From NCBI RefSeq assembly GCF_947497695.1, contig NZ_CANMHM010000001.1:1-64000 (forward strand): a stretch of 64,000 bases of DNA. Direction: 5' to 3'. Below the pieces are notes generated by a model, which saw only the letters and a list, made by a program, of their open reading frames with translations, was not told the origin of the DNA and did no database searches. Positions 7,128-15,838 of the stretch are shown one piece after another. Numbering within the stretch: position 1 is the first letter of the stretch; each line of letters starts with the position of its first letter. The DNA comes from an uncultured Polaribacter sp. (GTDB taxonomy: Bacteria > Bacteroidota > Bacteroidia > Flavobacteriales > Flavobacteriaceae). The position numbers were made by a program, and so were the translations under genes.

Positions 7128-9803
7128 TTATTCTTCTGCTAAAGCAGGATGTAACCACTTTTCTGCTTTTTGTTTTGTAATTCCTTTTCTTGTAGCATAA
7201 TCTGTTACTTGATCATCTGTAATTTTACCCAAACCAAAATATTTTGCTTCTTTATTGGCAAAATAATATCCAGAAACTGCTGCTGCAGGCCACATTGCCA
7301 TGCTTTCTGTTAGTTGGACTCCTATTTGGTTTTCTACATCTAATAATTCCCAAATGGTTTCTTTTTCTAAATGATCTGGACACGCAGGATAACCAGGAGC
7401 AGGACGAATACCTTTATAGGTTTCTTTTATTAAATCATCATTAGACAAGGTTTCATTTGCTGCATAGCCCCAATGTTTTGTTCTAATTTGTTTGTGTAAA
7501 TATTCTGCAAAAGCTTCTGCAAATCTATCTGCAATTGCTTGTGCCATAATACCATTATAATCGTCTTCTTGAGCCCTGTAGCTATCTGCTAATTCTTGAG
7601 CACCAAAAATACCTACACAAAAAGCCCCCATATAATCTGTAAGACCAGAATCTTTTGGAGCAATAAAATCTGCCAAAGCATGATTGGGTATTCCTTCTCT
7701 TTTCTGTAATTGTTGTCTTAAAGTTCTAAAAACAGCAACTTCTTCTCCTTTCTTATGAACAGAAATATCATCTTCGTTGACTGTATTTGCTTCAAACAAC
7801 CCAAAAATTGCTTTTGGTTTTAACAGTTGCTTTGCTATAATTTCATCAATCATAACTTTTGCTTCTTCATACATTATAGTAGCCTGCTCACCAACTACTT
7901 TGTCTGTTAAAATATCTGGAAATTTACCATGTAAATCCCAACTTCTAAAAAACGGACTCCAATCTATAAAAGGGACTAATTCTTTTAAACTCAATTGTTC
8001 TAAAGTTTGTATCCCCAGTTCTTTAGGTTTTACAATTTCAGAAGTTTTCCAATCAATTTTATATTTACGTTTGCGAGCTTCATTAATAGAAATATAACTT
8101 TTTTCTTTACCACGCTTTAAAAACTTGGTTCTAAATTCGTCGTAATTTTTCTTTAAATCAGCTACATATTTGTGAGACGTTTTCTTGTTTAATAAATCAC
8201 CTACAACAGTTACTGCTCTTGAAGCATCATTTACATGAACCACAGCGTTTTTGTATTGTGTATCAATTTTAACTGCAGTATGTGCTTTTGAGGTTGTTGC
8301 ACCACCAATTAATAAAGGAACTTCAAAATTTTGACGTTGCATTTCTTTGGCTAAATACACCATTTCGTCTAATGAAGGTGTAATTAAACCTGATAAACCA
8401 ATTGCATCTACACGTTCATTAATTGCAGCTTCTATAATTTTTTCTGGAGGAACCATTACTCCTAAATCTACAATTTCGTAGTTATTACAAGCTAAAACAA
8501 CACTTACAATATTTTTACCAATATCATGCACATCGCCTTTTACAGTTGCCATTAATATTTTACCTACAGGTTCTTGTTTGTCACCTTTTTCGGCTTCAAT
8601 AAATGGGTTTAAGTAACCTACTGCTTTTTTCATTACACGGGCAGATTTTACTACTTGTGGTAAAAACATTTTTCCTGCTCCAAACAAATCTCCAACTACA
8701 TTCATACCCATCATTAAATGCCCTTCTATTACCTCTATTGGCGCTACGGCTTCTTGCCTTGCCTGCTCAACATCTTCTATAATAAAAGCATCAATACCTT
8801 TTACTAAAGCGTGGGTAATTCTTTCTTGCAGGGAGTTTTCTCTCCAAGTTAAATCGACTCCTTTTTCTTTTTTAGAACCTTTTACAGTTTCTGCAAAATC
8901 TAATAAACGTTCTGTAGCGTCTTCTCTTCTATCTAAAATAACATCTTCTACATGCTCTAATAAATCTTTAGGAATATCATCATAAACCTCTAACAAAGCA
9001 GGGTTTACAATTCCCATATTCATTCCATTTTGAATGGCATAATATAAAAACACAGAGTGCATTGCTTCTCTAACACCATTGTTTCCTCTAAATGAAAAAG
9101 ACACATTACTTACACCACCACTTACAGAAACATTTTCTAAATTTTCTCTAACCCATTTTGTTGCTTCTATAAAATCAACAGCATTTCTTCTATGCTCATC
9201 CATTCCTGTAGCAACAGGAAATATATTTAAATCGAAAATAATATCTTCTGATGGAAAACCTACTTTGTTTACTAAAACATCATAAGAACGTTTTGCAATT
9301 TCTATTCTGCGTTCGTAGTTATCTGCTTGCCCAACTTCATCAAAAGCCATTACAATTACAGCTGCTCCATAACGTTTAATTTGGGTTGCTTCCCAAATAA
9401 ATTTTTCTTCTCCTTCTTTTAATGAAATAGAATTTACAACACATTTACCTTGTACAACTTGTAAACCAGCTTCTATAATTTCCCATTTAGAGCTATCAAT
9501 CATCATTGGTACTCTACAAATATCTGGCTCTGCTGCAATTAAGTTTAAAAAACGAACCATTGATTCTTTTCCGTCAATTAAACCATCATCCATATTAATG
9601 TCGATAATTTGTGCACCTCCATCTACTTGATGTCTTGCAACATCTAAGGCTTCATCAAATTTTTCTTCTTTGATTAAGCGTAGAAATTTTTTAGAACCAG
9701 CTACGTTTGTGCGTTCTCCAACATTTATAAAATTACTGTTTTCGTTTAGAACTAGTGGTTCTAAACCAGACAATTGCATGTATTTTGTTTGTTTTATCTT
9801 CAT
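7128..9803 (-). CDS. metH: Methionine synthase, folate/cobalamin/reactivation half
   Basis: An 891-residue protein corresponding to the C-terminal three-quarters of cobalamin-dependent methionine synthase. Residues about 15-310 form the pterin-binding barrel ([22 protein letters not shown]). Residues about 320-545 form the cap and B12 domain with the base-off ligand motif DVHDIG, His426. From about 600 to the end lies the SAM-binding activation domain ([12 protein letters not shown]). The homocysteine-binding barrel is absent and is encoded by the next gene upstream, 123 bases away, so the enzyme is split. Under the SAM-I riboswitch upstream of the partner gene, it should be repressed when SAM is plentiful. 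Confidence 0.95.
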   Translation of the reverse strand: MKIKQTKYMQLSGLEPLVLNENSNFINVGERTNVAGSKKFLRLIKEEKFDEALDVARHQVDGGAQIIDINMDDGLIDGKESMVRFLNLIAAEPDICRVPMMIDSSKWEIIEAGLQVVQGKCVVNSISLKEGEEKFIWEATQIKRYGAAVIVMAFDEVGQADNYERRIEIAKRSYDVLVNKVGFPSEDIIFDLNIFPVATGMDEHRRNAVDFIEATKWVRENLENVSVSGGVSNVSFSFRGNNGVREAMHSVFLYYAIQNGMNMGIVNPALLEVYDDIPKDLLEHVEDVILDRREDATERLLDFAETVKGSKKEKGVDLTWRENSLQERITHALVKGIDAFIIEDVEQARQEAVAPIEVIEGHLMMGMNVVGDLFGAGKMFLPQVVKSARVMKKAVGYLNPFIEAEKGDKQEPVGKILMATVKGDVHDIGKNIVSVVLACNNYEIVDLGVMVPPEKIIEAAINERVDAIGLSGLITPSLDEMVYLAKEMQRQNFEVPLLIGGATTSKAHTAVKIDTQYKNAVVHVNDASRAVTVVGDLLNKKTSHKYVADLKKNYDEFRTKFLKRGKEKSYISINEARKRKYKIDWKTSEIVKPKELGIQTLEQLSLKELVPFIDWSPFFRSWDLHGKFPDILTDKVVGEQATIMYEEAKVMIDEIIAKQLLKPKAIFGLFEANTVNEDDISVHKKGEEVAVFRTLRQQLQKREGIPNHALADFIAPKDSGLTDYMGAFCVGIFGAQELADSYRAQEDDYNGIMAQAIADRFAEAFAEYLHKQIRTKHWGYAANETLSNDDLIKETYKGIRPAPGYPACPDHLEKETIWELLDVENQIGVQLTESMAMWPAAAVSGYYFANKEAKYFGLGKITDDQVTDYATRKGITKQKAEKWLHPALAEE

Positions 9804-9926
9804 TATTTATAATGTTCTACAATTGGAAAAGGTTTATAAACTTTATTTAGTTTATAGTTATTGAGTTGACGCTTTAATGAATATCTTTTATTTTTTTATG
9901 TTGATGAAAACCACCAACTAAAACTA

Positions 9927-10922
9927 TTAACCAACAACTACTCTTGGTTTATATTTAGCAGCAATATCTGCAATTACCTTAATATGTTCTGGACTTGTAC
10001 CACAACAACCACCAATAATATTGATTAAATCTTTCTTAAGATACTCTTCAATTTGCTCTCCCATTTCTTCTGGAGTTTCATCATACTCACCAAATGCATT
10101 TGGCAAACCTGCATTTGGGTGTGCAGAAACGCCAAAATTAGTTTTATTTGCAATCGCCTCTAAGTGAGGTTGCAATAAATTGGCTCCTAAAGCACAATTA
10201 AAACCTACTGTTAATAATGGAATATGAGAAACAGAGATTAAAAAAGCTTCTGCAGTTTGGCCAGATAAAGTTCTACCAGAAGCATCTGTAATTGTACCAC
10301 TTAACATGGTAGGTATTTCAATATTTCTTTCGTCTTTTACTTCTTCAATAGCAAATAAAGCTGCTTTTGCATTTAAGGTATCAAACACCGTTTCTACTAA
10401 AAGTAAATCTACACCACCATCAATTAAAGCTTCTATTTGTTGTTTGTAAGCAATACGCAAATCATCAAAAGTAACAGCTCTGTAACCAGGATCGTTAACA
10501 TCTGGAGACATGCTTGCTGTTCTGTTTGTTGGTCCTATTGATCCTGCAACAAAACGAGGCTTGTGTGGTTCTTTCTCTGTGAACTCTACAGCAACTTCTT
10601 TGGCAATTTTTGCCGATTGATAATTTAGTTCATAGACTAAATCTTCCATCTGATAATCTGCCATGGCAATGGTAGTTCCAGAAAAAGTATTGGTTTCTAT
10701 AATATCTGCTCCAGCTTCAAAATATTTACCATGAATGGTTTTTATAGCTTCTGGTTGTGTTATTGAAAGCAAATCATTATTCCCTTGTAAAGGAGTTGGG
10801 TAGTCTTTAAAACGTTCTCCTCTAAAATCTTCTTCCGTAAATTTATAAGCTTGTAGCATAGTACCCATTGCACCATCTAAAACTAAAATTCGTTCTTGTA
10901 AAGCTTTGTAAATATTTGACAT
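9927..10922 (-). CDS. metH: Methionine synthase, homocysteine S-methyltransferase half
   Basis: A 331-residue homocysteine-binding barrel equivalent to the first domain of MetH. The zinc ligands are visible as Cys243 (GFNCALGA) and Cys306-Cys307 (GGCCGT), and [10 protein letters not shown] near residues 15-24 is the family start. It must work with the separate folate/cobalamin half encoded directly downstream. Free-standing barrels of this kind beside a truncated metH are common in Flavobacteriaceae. It is the first gene after a SAM-I riboswitch, which fits control of methionine synthesis by SAM. Alternative roles, such as using S-methylmethionine, are less likely in this context. Confidence 0.93.
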   Translation of the reverse strand: MSNIYKALQERILVLDGAMGTMLQAYKFTEEDFRGERFKDYPTPLQGNNDLLSITQPEAIKTIHGKYFEAGADIIETNTFSGTTIAMADYQMEDLVYELNYQSAKIAKEVAVEFTEKEPHKPRFVAGSIGPTNRTASMSPDVNDPGYRAVTFDDLRIAYKQQIEALIDGGVDLLLVETVFDTLNAKAALFAIEEVKDERNIEIPTMLSGTITDASGRTLSGQTAEAFLISVSHIPLLTVGFNCALGANLLQPHLEAIANKTNFGVSAHPNAGLPNAFGEYDETPEEMGEQIEEYLKKDLINIIGGCCGTSPEHIKVIADIAAKYKPRVVVG

Positions 10923-10987
10923 TTTTTGATGTTTTTATCAATATGTCATCAGGAAAAGTGAAGTTTTCGCTGTTATCTGTCTTTTTT

Positions 10988-11117
10988 AGTTCAAATAAAT
11001 TTGATATAAAAAGTAGAATGTAGCACCTTTCTTAGAAAAAAAACAAGAGGTTGCCAAGGTTTCAACGGGTCTAATCCCTCAACCTTTCATGATAACATAT
11101 CAATAAGTTTATGAACT
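10988..11117 (-). promoter_or_regulatory. SAM-I (S-box) riboswitch of the metH-metF operon
   Basis: The minus strand carries the S-box core: TTATCATGAAAGGTTGAGGG, then GACCCGTTGAAACC, TTGGCAACC and AAGGTGCTACATTCT. A long basal stem is formed by AGTTCATAAACTTATTGATAT-type sequence at the 5' side and ATATCAAATTTATTTGAACT at the 3' side. It lies about 65 bases before the metH N-terminal gene. I do not see a clear U-tract terminator after it, so the control mode may be translational or use a weak terminator. Confidence 0.93.
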
Positions 11118-11128
11118 TAAATTCGGTA

Positions 11129-11161
11129 CAAAAGTAACGAACTTTTTTTTGTATTTTACAA
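11129..11161 (-). promoter_or_regulatory. Promoter of the metH-metF operon
   Basis: The minus strand reads TTG, 22 bases, then TACTTTTG, matching the Bacteroidota TTG-N17-23-TAnnTTTG pattern. Transcription would begin just before the basal stem of the SAM-I riboswitch, and the -33 element nearly touches the cysM stop codon. Confidence 0.65.
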
Positions 11162-11162
11162 T

Positions 11163-12050
11163 TTAATCGTAAATATCTGATGATAAATAACGGTCTCCTC
11201 TATCACAAATAATAGCAACGACTACCCCTTTATCTATTGAGTTGGCAACTTTTATGGCAGTAGCAACAGAGCCACCACTACTCATTCCAGAAAAAATTCC
11301 TTCTTCCCTTGCCAAACGTATTGTCATTGCTTTGGCTTCATCTTCTCCAACTTCAAATACTTGGTCTATTTTATTCGGTTTAAAAATGGCTGGCATATAT
11401 TCATCAGACCATTTTCTAATCCCTGGTATTTTTGCCCCATCTTTTGGTTGTGCACCAACAATAATAATGTCTTTATTTTTACCTTTTAAATAATCTGAAA
11501 CACCTGTTATTGTACCTGTTGTTCCCATTGCAGAAACAAAGTGCGTAACTTCCCCTTCAGTATCTCTCCAAATTTCTGGTCCTGTAGTATTAAAATGTGC
11601 TTTGGGGTTGTCTAAATTATCAAACTGATTTAAACGAAAATAACCTTTTTTATACTTTAATTTTAATGCATGATCAATTGCACCTTCCATCCCTTTTTCT
11701 GCAGATGTTAAGATTACTTCTGCACCATAAGCACGCATTGTTTTTACTCTTTCTATGGTTGAATTTTCTGGCATTGTAAGCACCATATTTACACCTAAAA
11801 CCTTTGCCATTAAAGCTAAAGCAATACCTGTGTTACCACTTGTTGCTTCTACTAAAGTATCTCCTTTTCTTATATTTTTTCTTTTGATAGCCTCAGAAAT
11901 CATATAATAAGCAGCTCTATCTTTTACGCTTCCTCCAGGATTATTACCTTCTAACTTTAAAAGTAATGTTACTCCTTCCTTTTTAAATATATGCTGCGCT
12001 TCTACTAGAGGTGTATTTCCTACAAAATCTATGATACTTTTAGTCTTCAT
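11163..12050 (-). CDS. cysM: Cysteine synthase B (O-acetylserine sulfhydrylase)
   Basis: A 295-residue PLP enzyme that makes cysteine from O-acetylserine and sulfide. NTPLVE near residue 12 and NPGGSVKDRAAYYM with the PLP lysine at Lys43 are characteristic, as is the phosphate-binding loop ATSGNTGIALA. The SAMGTTGTITG loop and the short length favour the CysM class over CysK. It lies 4 bases after cysE, so serine acetyltransferase and sulfhydrylase are made together. CysM enzymes may also use thiosulfate, which this sequence alone cannot decide. Confidence 0.93.
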   Translation of the reverse strand: MKTKSIIDFVGNTPLVEAQHIFKKEGVTLLLKLEGNNPGGSVKDRAAYYMISEAIKRKNIRKGDTLVEATSGNTGIALALMAKVLGVNMVLTMPENSTIERVKTMRAYGAEVILTSAEKGMEGAIDHALKLKYKKGYFRLNQFDNLDNPKAHFNTTGPEIWRDTEGEVTHFVSAMGTTGTITGVSDYLKGKNKDIIIVGAQPKDGAKIPGIRKWSDEYMPAIFKPNKIDQVFEVGEDEAKAMTIRLAREEGIFSGMSSGGSVATAIKVANSIDKGVVVAIICDRGDRYLSSDIYD

Positions 12051-12054
12051 CTTA

Positions 12055-12810
12055 TTATTTTTTTTGAAAAATATTATTTTCTGCTTGAACAGTTACAACA
12101 GAATTTTCTGGAACAGATTCTGTAATACAAACATTGGCTCCAATTACAGAATTTTTTCCGATTACAACATCCCCTCCTAAAATAGTAGCATTCGCATAAA
12201 TTACAACGCCACTCTCTATAGTTGGGTGTCTTTTTGTAGATGCTAAACTCTTTTTAACTTTAATACCTCCTAAAGTAACACCTTGAAAAATTTGTACCTC
12301 ATCTTTAATAATAGCAGATTCTCCTATAACAATTCCTGTTCCATGATCTATATGAAATGACGCTCCTATTTCTGCTCCTGGATGAATTTCTACACCTGTT
12401 ACACCATGTGCAAATTCACTAATCATTCTAGGTAAAATAGGGATTTCTTGTTTTAATAATTGATGACTTAGACGATACACAGCAATTGCATAAAAACCTG
12501 GATATGCTAAATAAATTTCTTCTAAACTTTTAGCTGCTGGATCATTTTTTTCTGCTGCAATAGCATCTAAATCTAATTTACCTCTAATAGTTATAAAAGA
12601 TGCTTCAAAAACATTCCATAAATCCTCTCCATTTTCAACGGATAATCTTTCTAAGATCTTTAAAAATTTAGCTTTTGTTTCTTGACCACTTTCTGTACAA
12701 TGATTTACATCAAACAAATTATTAATTAATTGTTTTGTAAAATCACCTACAGCATCTCTTAAGCACATGCTGTAATTTTTAAAACCTATTATTCGTGTTG
12801 TTTCTTTCAT
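12055..12810 (-). CDS. cysE: Serine O-acetyltransferase
   Basis: A 251-residue hexapeptide-repeat acetyltransferase that makes O-acetylserine for cysteine synthesis. The left-handed beta-helix is seen in IHPGAEIGASFHIDHGTGIV and the following IGESAIIKDEVQIFQGVTLGG, with the catalytic His of HIDHGTG. An alpha-helical N-terminal domain of about 130 residues precedes it. It sits between the ferredoxin gene (7-base gap) and cysM (4-base gap). The C-terminus ends NNIFQKK and lacks a typical terminal Ile, so whether it docks into cysteine synthase like the classical SAT tail is unclear. Confidence 0.93.
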   Translation of the reverse strand: MKETTRIIGFKNYSMCLRDAVGDFTKQLINNLFDVNHCTESGQETKAKFLKILERLSVENGEDLWNVFEASFITIRGKLDLDAIAAEKNDPAAKSLEEIYLAYPGFYAIAVYRLSHQLLKQEIPILPRMISEFAHGVTGVEIHPGAEIGASFHIDHGTGIVIGESAIIKDEVQIFQGVTLGGIKVKKSLASTKRHPTIESGVVIYANATILGGDVVIGKNSVIGANVCITESVPENSVVTVQAENNIFQKK

Positions 12811-12817
12811 TTTAGCC

Positions 12818-13147
12818 CTAAGATTCTGGTGCTAATGTTACTTCTAAACCTTCCATTGCTGGTGTCATTTGTATTTGACACCCCAATCTACTATTATCTT
12901 CTACATCAAATGCTTCTGCTAACATTGCATCTTCATCATCTGACATTTCTGGTAACTCATTATCTGAATTCACATAACATTGACAAGAAGCACACATTGC
13001 CATTCCTCCACAAATACCAATAGTACCTTCTTCAGCTAACTCGTAAGAACGAACAACTTCCATTAAGTTCATTGCCATATCTGTTGGTGCAACTACATCA
13101 TGCGTTACTCCGTTTCTGTCTGTAATTTTTATATTGATGTCTTGCAT
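12818..13147 (-). CDS. 2Fe-2S ferredoxin
   Basis: A plant/adrenodoxin-type [2Fe-2S] ferredoxin of 109 residues from the ATG at 13147. The cluster ligands are in CGGMAMCASCQCYV plus a later RLGCQ cysteine. A longer frame starts at a TTG at 13177, but a good -7 box overlaps that start, so I use the internal ATG, which begins MQDINIKITDRNG. The gene is first in fdx-cysE-cysM and lies beside a ferredoxin-NADP reductase and the sulfite reductase, so it may carry electrons to sulfite reduction. That role is inferred from context. Confidence 0.9.
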   Translation of the reverse strand: MQDINIKITDRNGVTHDVVAPTDMAMNLMEVVRSYELAEEGTIGICGGMAMCASCQCYVNSDNELPEMSDDEDAMLAEAFDVEDNSRLGCQIQMTPAMEGLEVTLAPES

Positions 13148-13174
13148 CTTTATTTCTTTTATTCTGTATGTCTG

Positions 13175-13208
13175 CAAATTTACACAAACCTAACAATTAT
13201 ATTATCAA
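13175..13208 (-). promoter_or_regulatory. Promoter of fdx-cysE-cysM
   Basis: The minus strand reads TTG, 23 bases, then TAAATTTG, at the upper end of the spacing allowed for Bacteroidota promoters. The -7 box lies 28 bases before the chosen ferredoxin ATG and overlaps the alternative TTG start. Confidence 0.6.
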
Positions 13209-13217
13209 CTAAGGTAT

Positions 13218-13259
13218 AAAAAAAATCCTGCAAAGACTATAAAGTCCTCACAGGATATT
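13218..13259 (-). terminator. Terminator after the ferredoxin reductase gene
   Basis: ATCCTG and GACT form a two-part stem with AGTC and CAGGAT. On the minus strand the stem is followed by eight T residues. It separates the sulfate assimilation operon from fdx-cysE-cysM. Confidence 0.85.
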
Positions 13260-13277
13260 ATAACCAAATTTCTTAAA

Positions 13278-14333
13278 TTAATCTATCGCTTTTACAACTG
13301 CTTTTGGTGCTTCTTTCTTAGTTCCATCAAAACCTTCTACACCACCAACTGTTGTGTATTTCATCACATATTTTTTATCTGGAAAAATTCTTTTATAAGC
13401 ACTCTGACACATTAATGTTGCTTCGTGAAATCCACATAAAATCAATTTTAATTTACCAGGATATGTATTTACATCACCTATTGCATAAATTCCTGGTATA
13501 TTTGTTTGGTAATCTAAAGCATTGTTTACTTTAATGGCATTTTTTTCAATTTCTAAGCCCCAATTTGCAATAGGTCCTAATTTAGGTGATAACCCAAATA
13601 AAGGAATAAAATGATCTGTTTCTAATGTAAAAGGTTCTTCTCCTTTTTTCTCTACAACAACACCTGTAACTTTATCCTCACCAACAATCCCTTTTACTTC
13701 TGCAGGAGTTATCATTGTAATTTTACCTAAATTTTTTAATTCTTGTACTTTTTCAACAGAATCTAAAGCTCCTCTAAATTCATTTCTTCTATGAATTAAT
13801 GTTACTTCAGACGCTACATCAGATAAAAATATTGCCCAATCTAAGGCAGAATCTCCACCACCAGAAATTACTACTTTTTTATCTCTGTAAAATTCGGGTT
13901 CTTTAATAATGTATTCTACTCCATTATCTTCAAACTTTTCTAAACTTTCAATTTTTGGTTTTCTTGGCTCAAAAGATCCTAATCCACCAGCAATTGCTAC
14001 AATTTTAGCATGGTGTTTTGTACCTTTATTTGTTGTAACAATAAAAGTACCATCGTCTTGCTTATCAATTGTTTCTGCTCTTTCTCCTAAAGTAAAACCA
14101 GGCTCAAACTGTTTTGTTTGCTCAATTAACTTATCTGTTAAATCACCTGCTAAAATTTCTGGATACGCAGGAATATCATAAATTGGTTTCTTCGGATAAA
14201 TCTCTGAACATTGTCCTCCTGGTTGTGGCAAAGCATCAATTAAATGACATTTTAATTTTAATAAACCTGCTTCAAAAATTGTAAATAACCCTGTTGGCCC
14301 TGCACCAATAATTAAGATATCTGTTGTAATCAT
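13278..14333 (-). CDS. Ferredoxin-NADP reductase, thioredoxin reductase-like
   Basis: A 351-residue two-dinucleotide-domain flavoprotein. IIGAGPTGLFTIFEAGL near residue 7 binds FAD, VISGGGDSALDWAIFL near residue 150 binds NADPH, and GIYAIGDVNTYPGK closes the FAD site. The redox CxxC pair of true thioredoxin reductase is missing, which places it with the YumC-type ferredoxin-NADP reductases. It is the last gene before a strong terminator in the sulfate assimilation operon, and a ferredoxin gene follows, so it probably reduces ferredoxin for the siroheme sulfite reductase. The partner assignment is inferred. Confidence 0.88.
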   Translation of the reverse strand: MITTDILIIGAGPTGLFTIFEAGLLKLKCHLIDALPQPGGQCSEIYPKKPIYDIPAYPEILAGDLTDKLIEQTKQFEPGFTLGERAETIDKQDDGTFIVTTNKGTKHHAKIVAIAGGLGSFEPRKPKIESLEKFEDNGVEYIIKEPEFYRDKKVVISGGGDSALDWAIFLSDVASEVTLIHRRNEFRGALDSVEKVQELKNLGKITMITPAEVKGIVGEDKVTGVVVEKKGEEPFTLETDHFIPLFGLSPKLGPIANWGLEIEKNAIKVNNALDYQTNIPGIYAIGDVNTYPGKLKLILCGFHEATLMCQSAYKRIFPDKKYVMKYTTVGGVEGFDGTKKEAPKAVVKAID

Positions 14334-14337
14334 TTTT

Positions 14338-14410
14338 TAATATTTGCTTTTAGCTATTTGCTTTTAGCCGTTCGCTAATTGCTAACTGCAAAAAGCTAAA
14401 GGCTAATAAC
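14338..14410. repeat. Low-complexity TTTTAGC-type intergenic repeat
   Basis: Short units such as TTTGCTTTTAGCTATTTGC and AAAAAGCTAAAGGCTAATAA occur in both orientations and can fold back on each other. A related tract occupies 19207-19306. The 80-base gap between the two genes contains nothing else. Confidence 0.55.
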
Positions 14411-14413
14411 CTT

Positions 14414-14989
14414 TTATTTTTCTACTAAACTCTTTGTAAATTCGTTTAGCTGTTCTACTTTTTCCTCAAAGTTACCTTTGATGGTCTTTCTATACTCGTT
14501 TAAATTTTTTACTAAATCATCTACATTTTCTGGAATAACATCTTCAAAAAACTGACGTAATCTCTTAGCTGTTGTTGGCGATTTTCCATTAGTAGAAATG
14601 GCTACTTTTACATTTCCTTTGGTAACAATACCACCCATATAAAAATCACAATAAGGAGGATTATCTGCAACATTTACCAATTTTGCTTGTGCTCTACAAT
14701 CTTTCCAAACTTGCACATTTACTTCTGGAAACTCAGTGGTAGCAACTACCATATGTCTTCCTTGTAAATATTTTTGTTGATACACATCTTTTACCAAAGT
14801 AACACAGCCTTTTTTTGCAAGCTCAATTGTTCCTTCTCTAAACATTGGTGAAACCATTAAAACTTTAGCATCTGGACTCGATTTTAACAAGAAAGTTAAT
14901 TTTTCTTCAGCCACATTTCCTCCTCCAACAATGAGTACATTTAAACTTTTTGCTTTTAAAAAAATAGGATATAAATTATTTCTTTCCAT
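14414..14989 (-). CDS. Precorrin-2 dehydrogenase / siroheme synthase N-terminal type
   Basis: A 191-residue NAD-dependent enzyme equivalent to the N-terminal half of CysG or yeast Met8p. It oxidises precorrin-2 to sirohydrochlorin and may insert iron to give siroheme. The N-terminal Rossmann motif VLIVGGGNVAEEKL, the ATTEFPEVN loop and the dimerisation sequence ISTNGKSPTTAKRLR are typical. It is separate from the methyltransferase gene, 68 bases upstream of it on the same strand. Siroheme is the cofactor of the sulfite reductase encoded in the same operon. Confidence 0.9.
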   Translation of the reverse strand: MERNNLYPIFLKAKSLNVLIVGGGNVAEEKLTFLLKSSPDAKVLMVSPMFREGTIELAKKGCVTLVKDVYQQKYLQGRHMVVATTEFPEVNVQVWKDCRAQAKLVNVADNPPYCDFYMGGIVTKGNVKVAISTNGKSPTTAKRLRQFFEDVIPENVDDLVKNLNEYRKTIKGNFEEKVEQLNEFTKSLVEK

Positions 14990-15057
14990 TATTACGTTCT
15001 CAAAATGATATCTATTTAGACTTTTTATGTTTTAAAATATAAATTGACTAAAATTTA

Positions 15058-15828
15058 TTACTTTTTTAATTCTACTAAATATTGTTGCTGAATATTTAAA
15101 ATTGCTTGACGATGTTTTACAACTTCTCCTAAAACAATAATGGCTGGGTTTTTCAACTCCTTTTCTGCAACAATTTTCTCTATGGTATCAACTGTACCAA
15201 TGCCTATTTTTTCATTATTTCTTGTTCCATTTTGAATAATTGCAACTGGTAAATTATTTTTACCTTCTGCTTGAAACAACTGTACTATTTGAGGCAATTT
15301 ACTCATCCCCATTAAAACAACAACAGTAGCATTAGATTTTGCTGCTAACTCAATATCATTTGATATTTTGTGCTCTTTTGTAGTTCCTGTAATTACCCAA
15401 AAACTTTCTGCAAACCCACGTTTTGTAACCGGTATATTTTGACTTGCAGCAACTGCCATTGATGATGAAATACCTGGAACCATTGCTACTTCTAATCCAA
15501 ATTTTGCAGCATATTCCATTTCTTCTGTACCTCTACCAAAAATAAATGGATCTCCACCTTTTAAACGAACTACATGTCCGTTTGACTTTGCCTTTACAAC
15601 AATTAACTCGTTAATTTGCTCTTGTTGATATTTATAACAACCTCTTCGTTTTCCTACAAAAATTTGTTCTGCTTCTGGTTTTATATAATCTAACAATTCT
15701 TCGTTTACCAAAGCATCAAACAAAACAACATCCGCAGTTTTTAAAGCTTTAATAGCTTTTATAGTTATTAAATCTACATCTCCAGGACCCGCTCCTACAA
15801 CTGTTAACTTTGGTGTTTTTAAGCTCAT
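15058..15828 (-). CDS. cobA: Uroporphyrinogen-III C-methyltransferase
   Basis: A 256-residue SAM-dependent methyltransferase that converts uroporphyrinogen III to precorrin-2, the first step toward siroheme. Family motifs are VVGAGPGDVDLITIKA at the N-terminus, VRLKGGDPFIFGRG near residue 85, and the VPGISSSMAVAA loop. It starts 10 bases after the sulfite reductase stop codon and precedes the precorrin-2 dehydrogenase gene, so the cofactor and its enzyme are made from one operon. B12 synthesis genes are not visible, which favours siroheme rather than cobalamin as the end product. Confidence 0.93.
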   Translation of the reverse strand: MSLKTPKLTVVGAGPGDVDLITIKAIKALKTADVVLFDALVNEELLDYIKPEAEQIFVGKRRGCYKYQQEQINELIVVKAKSNGHVVRLKGGDPFIFGRGTEEMEYAAKFGLEVAMVPGISSSMAVAASQNIPVTKRGFAESFWVITGTTKEHKISNDIELAAKSNATVVVLMGMSKLPQIVQLFQAEGKNNLPVAIIQNGTRNNEKIGIGTVDTIEKIVAEKELKNPAIIVLGEVVKHRQAILNIQQQYLVELKK

Positions 15829-15838
15829 TTATTTTATA

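Noticed and set aside
7777..8097. A 106-codon plus-strand ORF opposite metH
   Set aside because: Antisense shadow of the MetH activation region; no independent start signal or family motif.
13148..13177. N-terminal extension of the ferredoxin from a TTG start
   Set aside because: The TAAATTTG box at 13175-13182 overlaps this start; the ATG at 13147 gives a normal ferredoxin.
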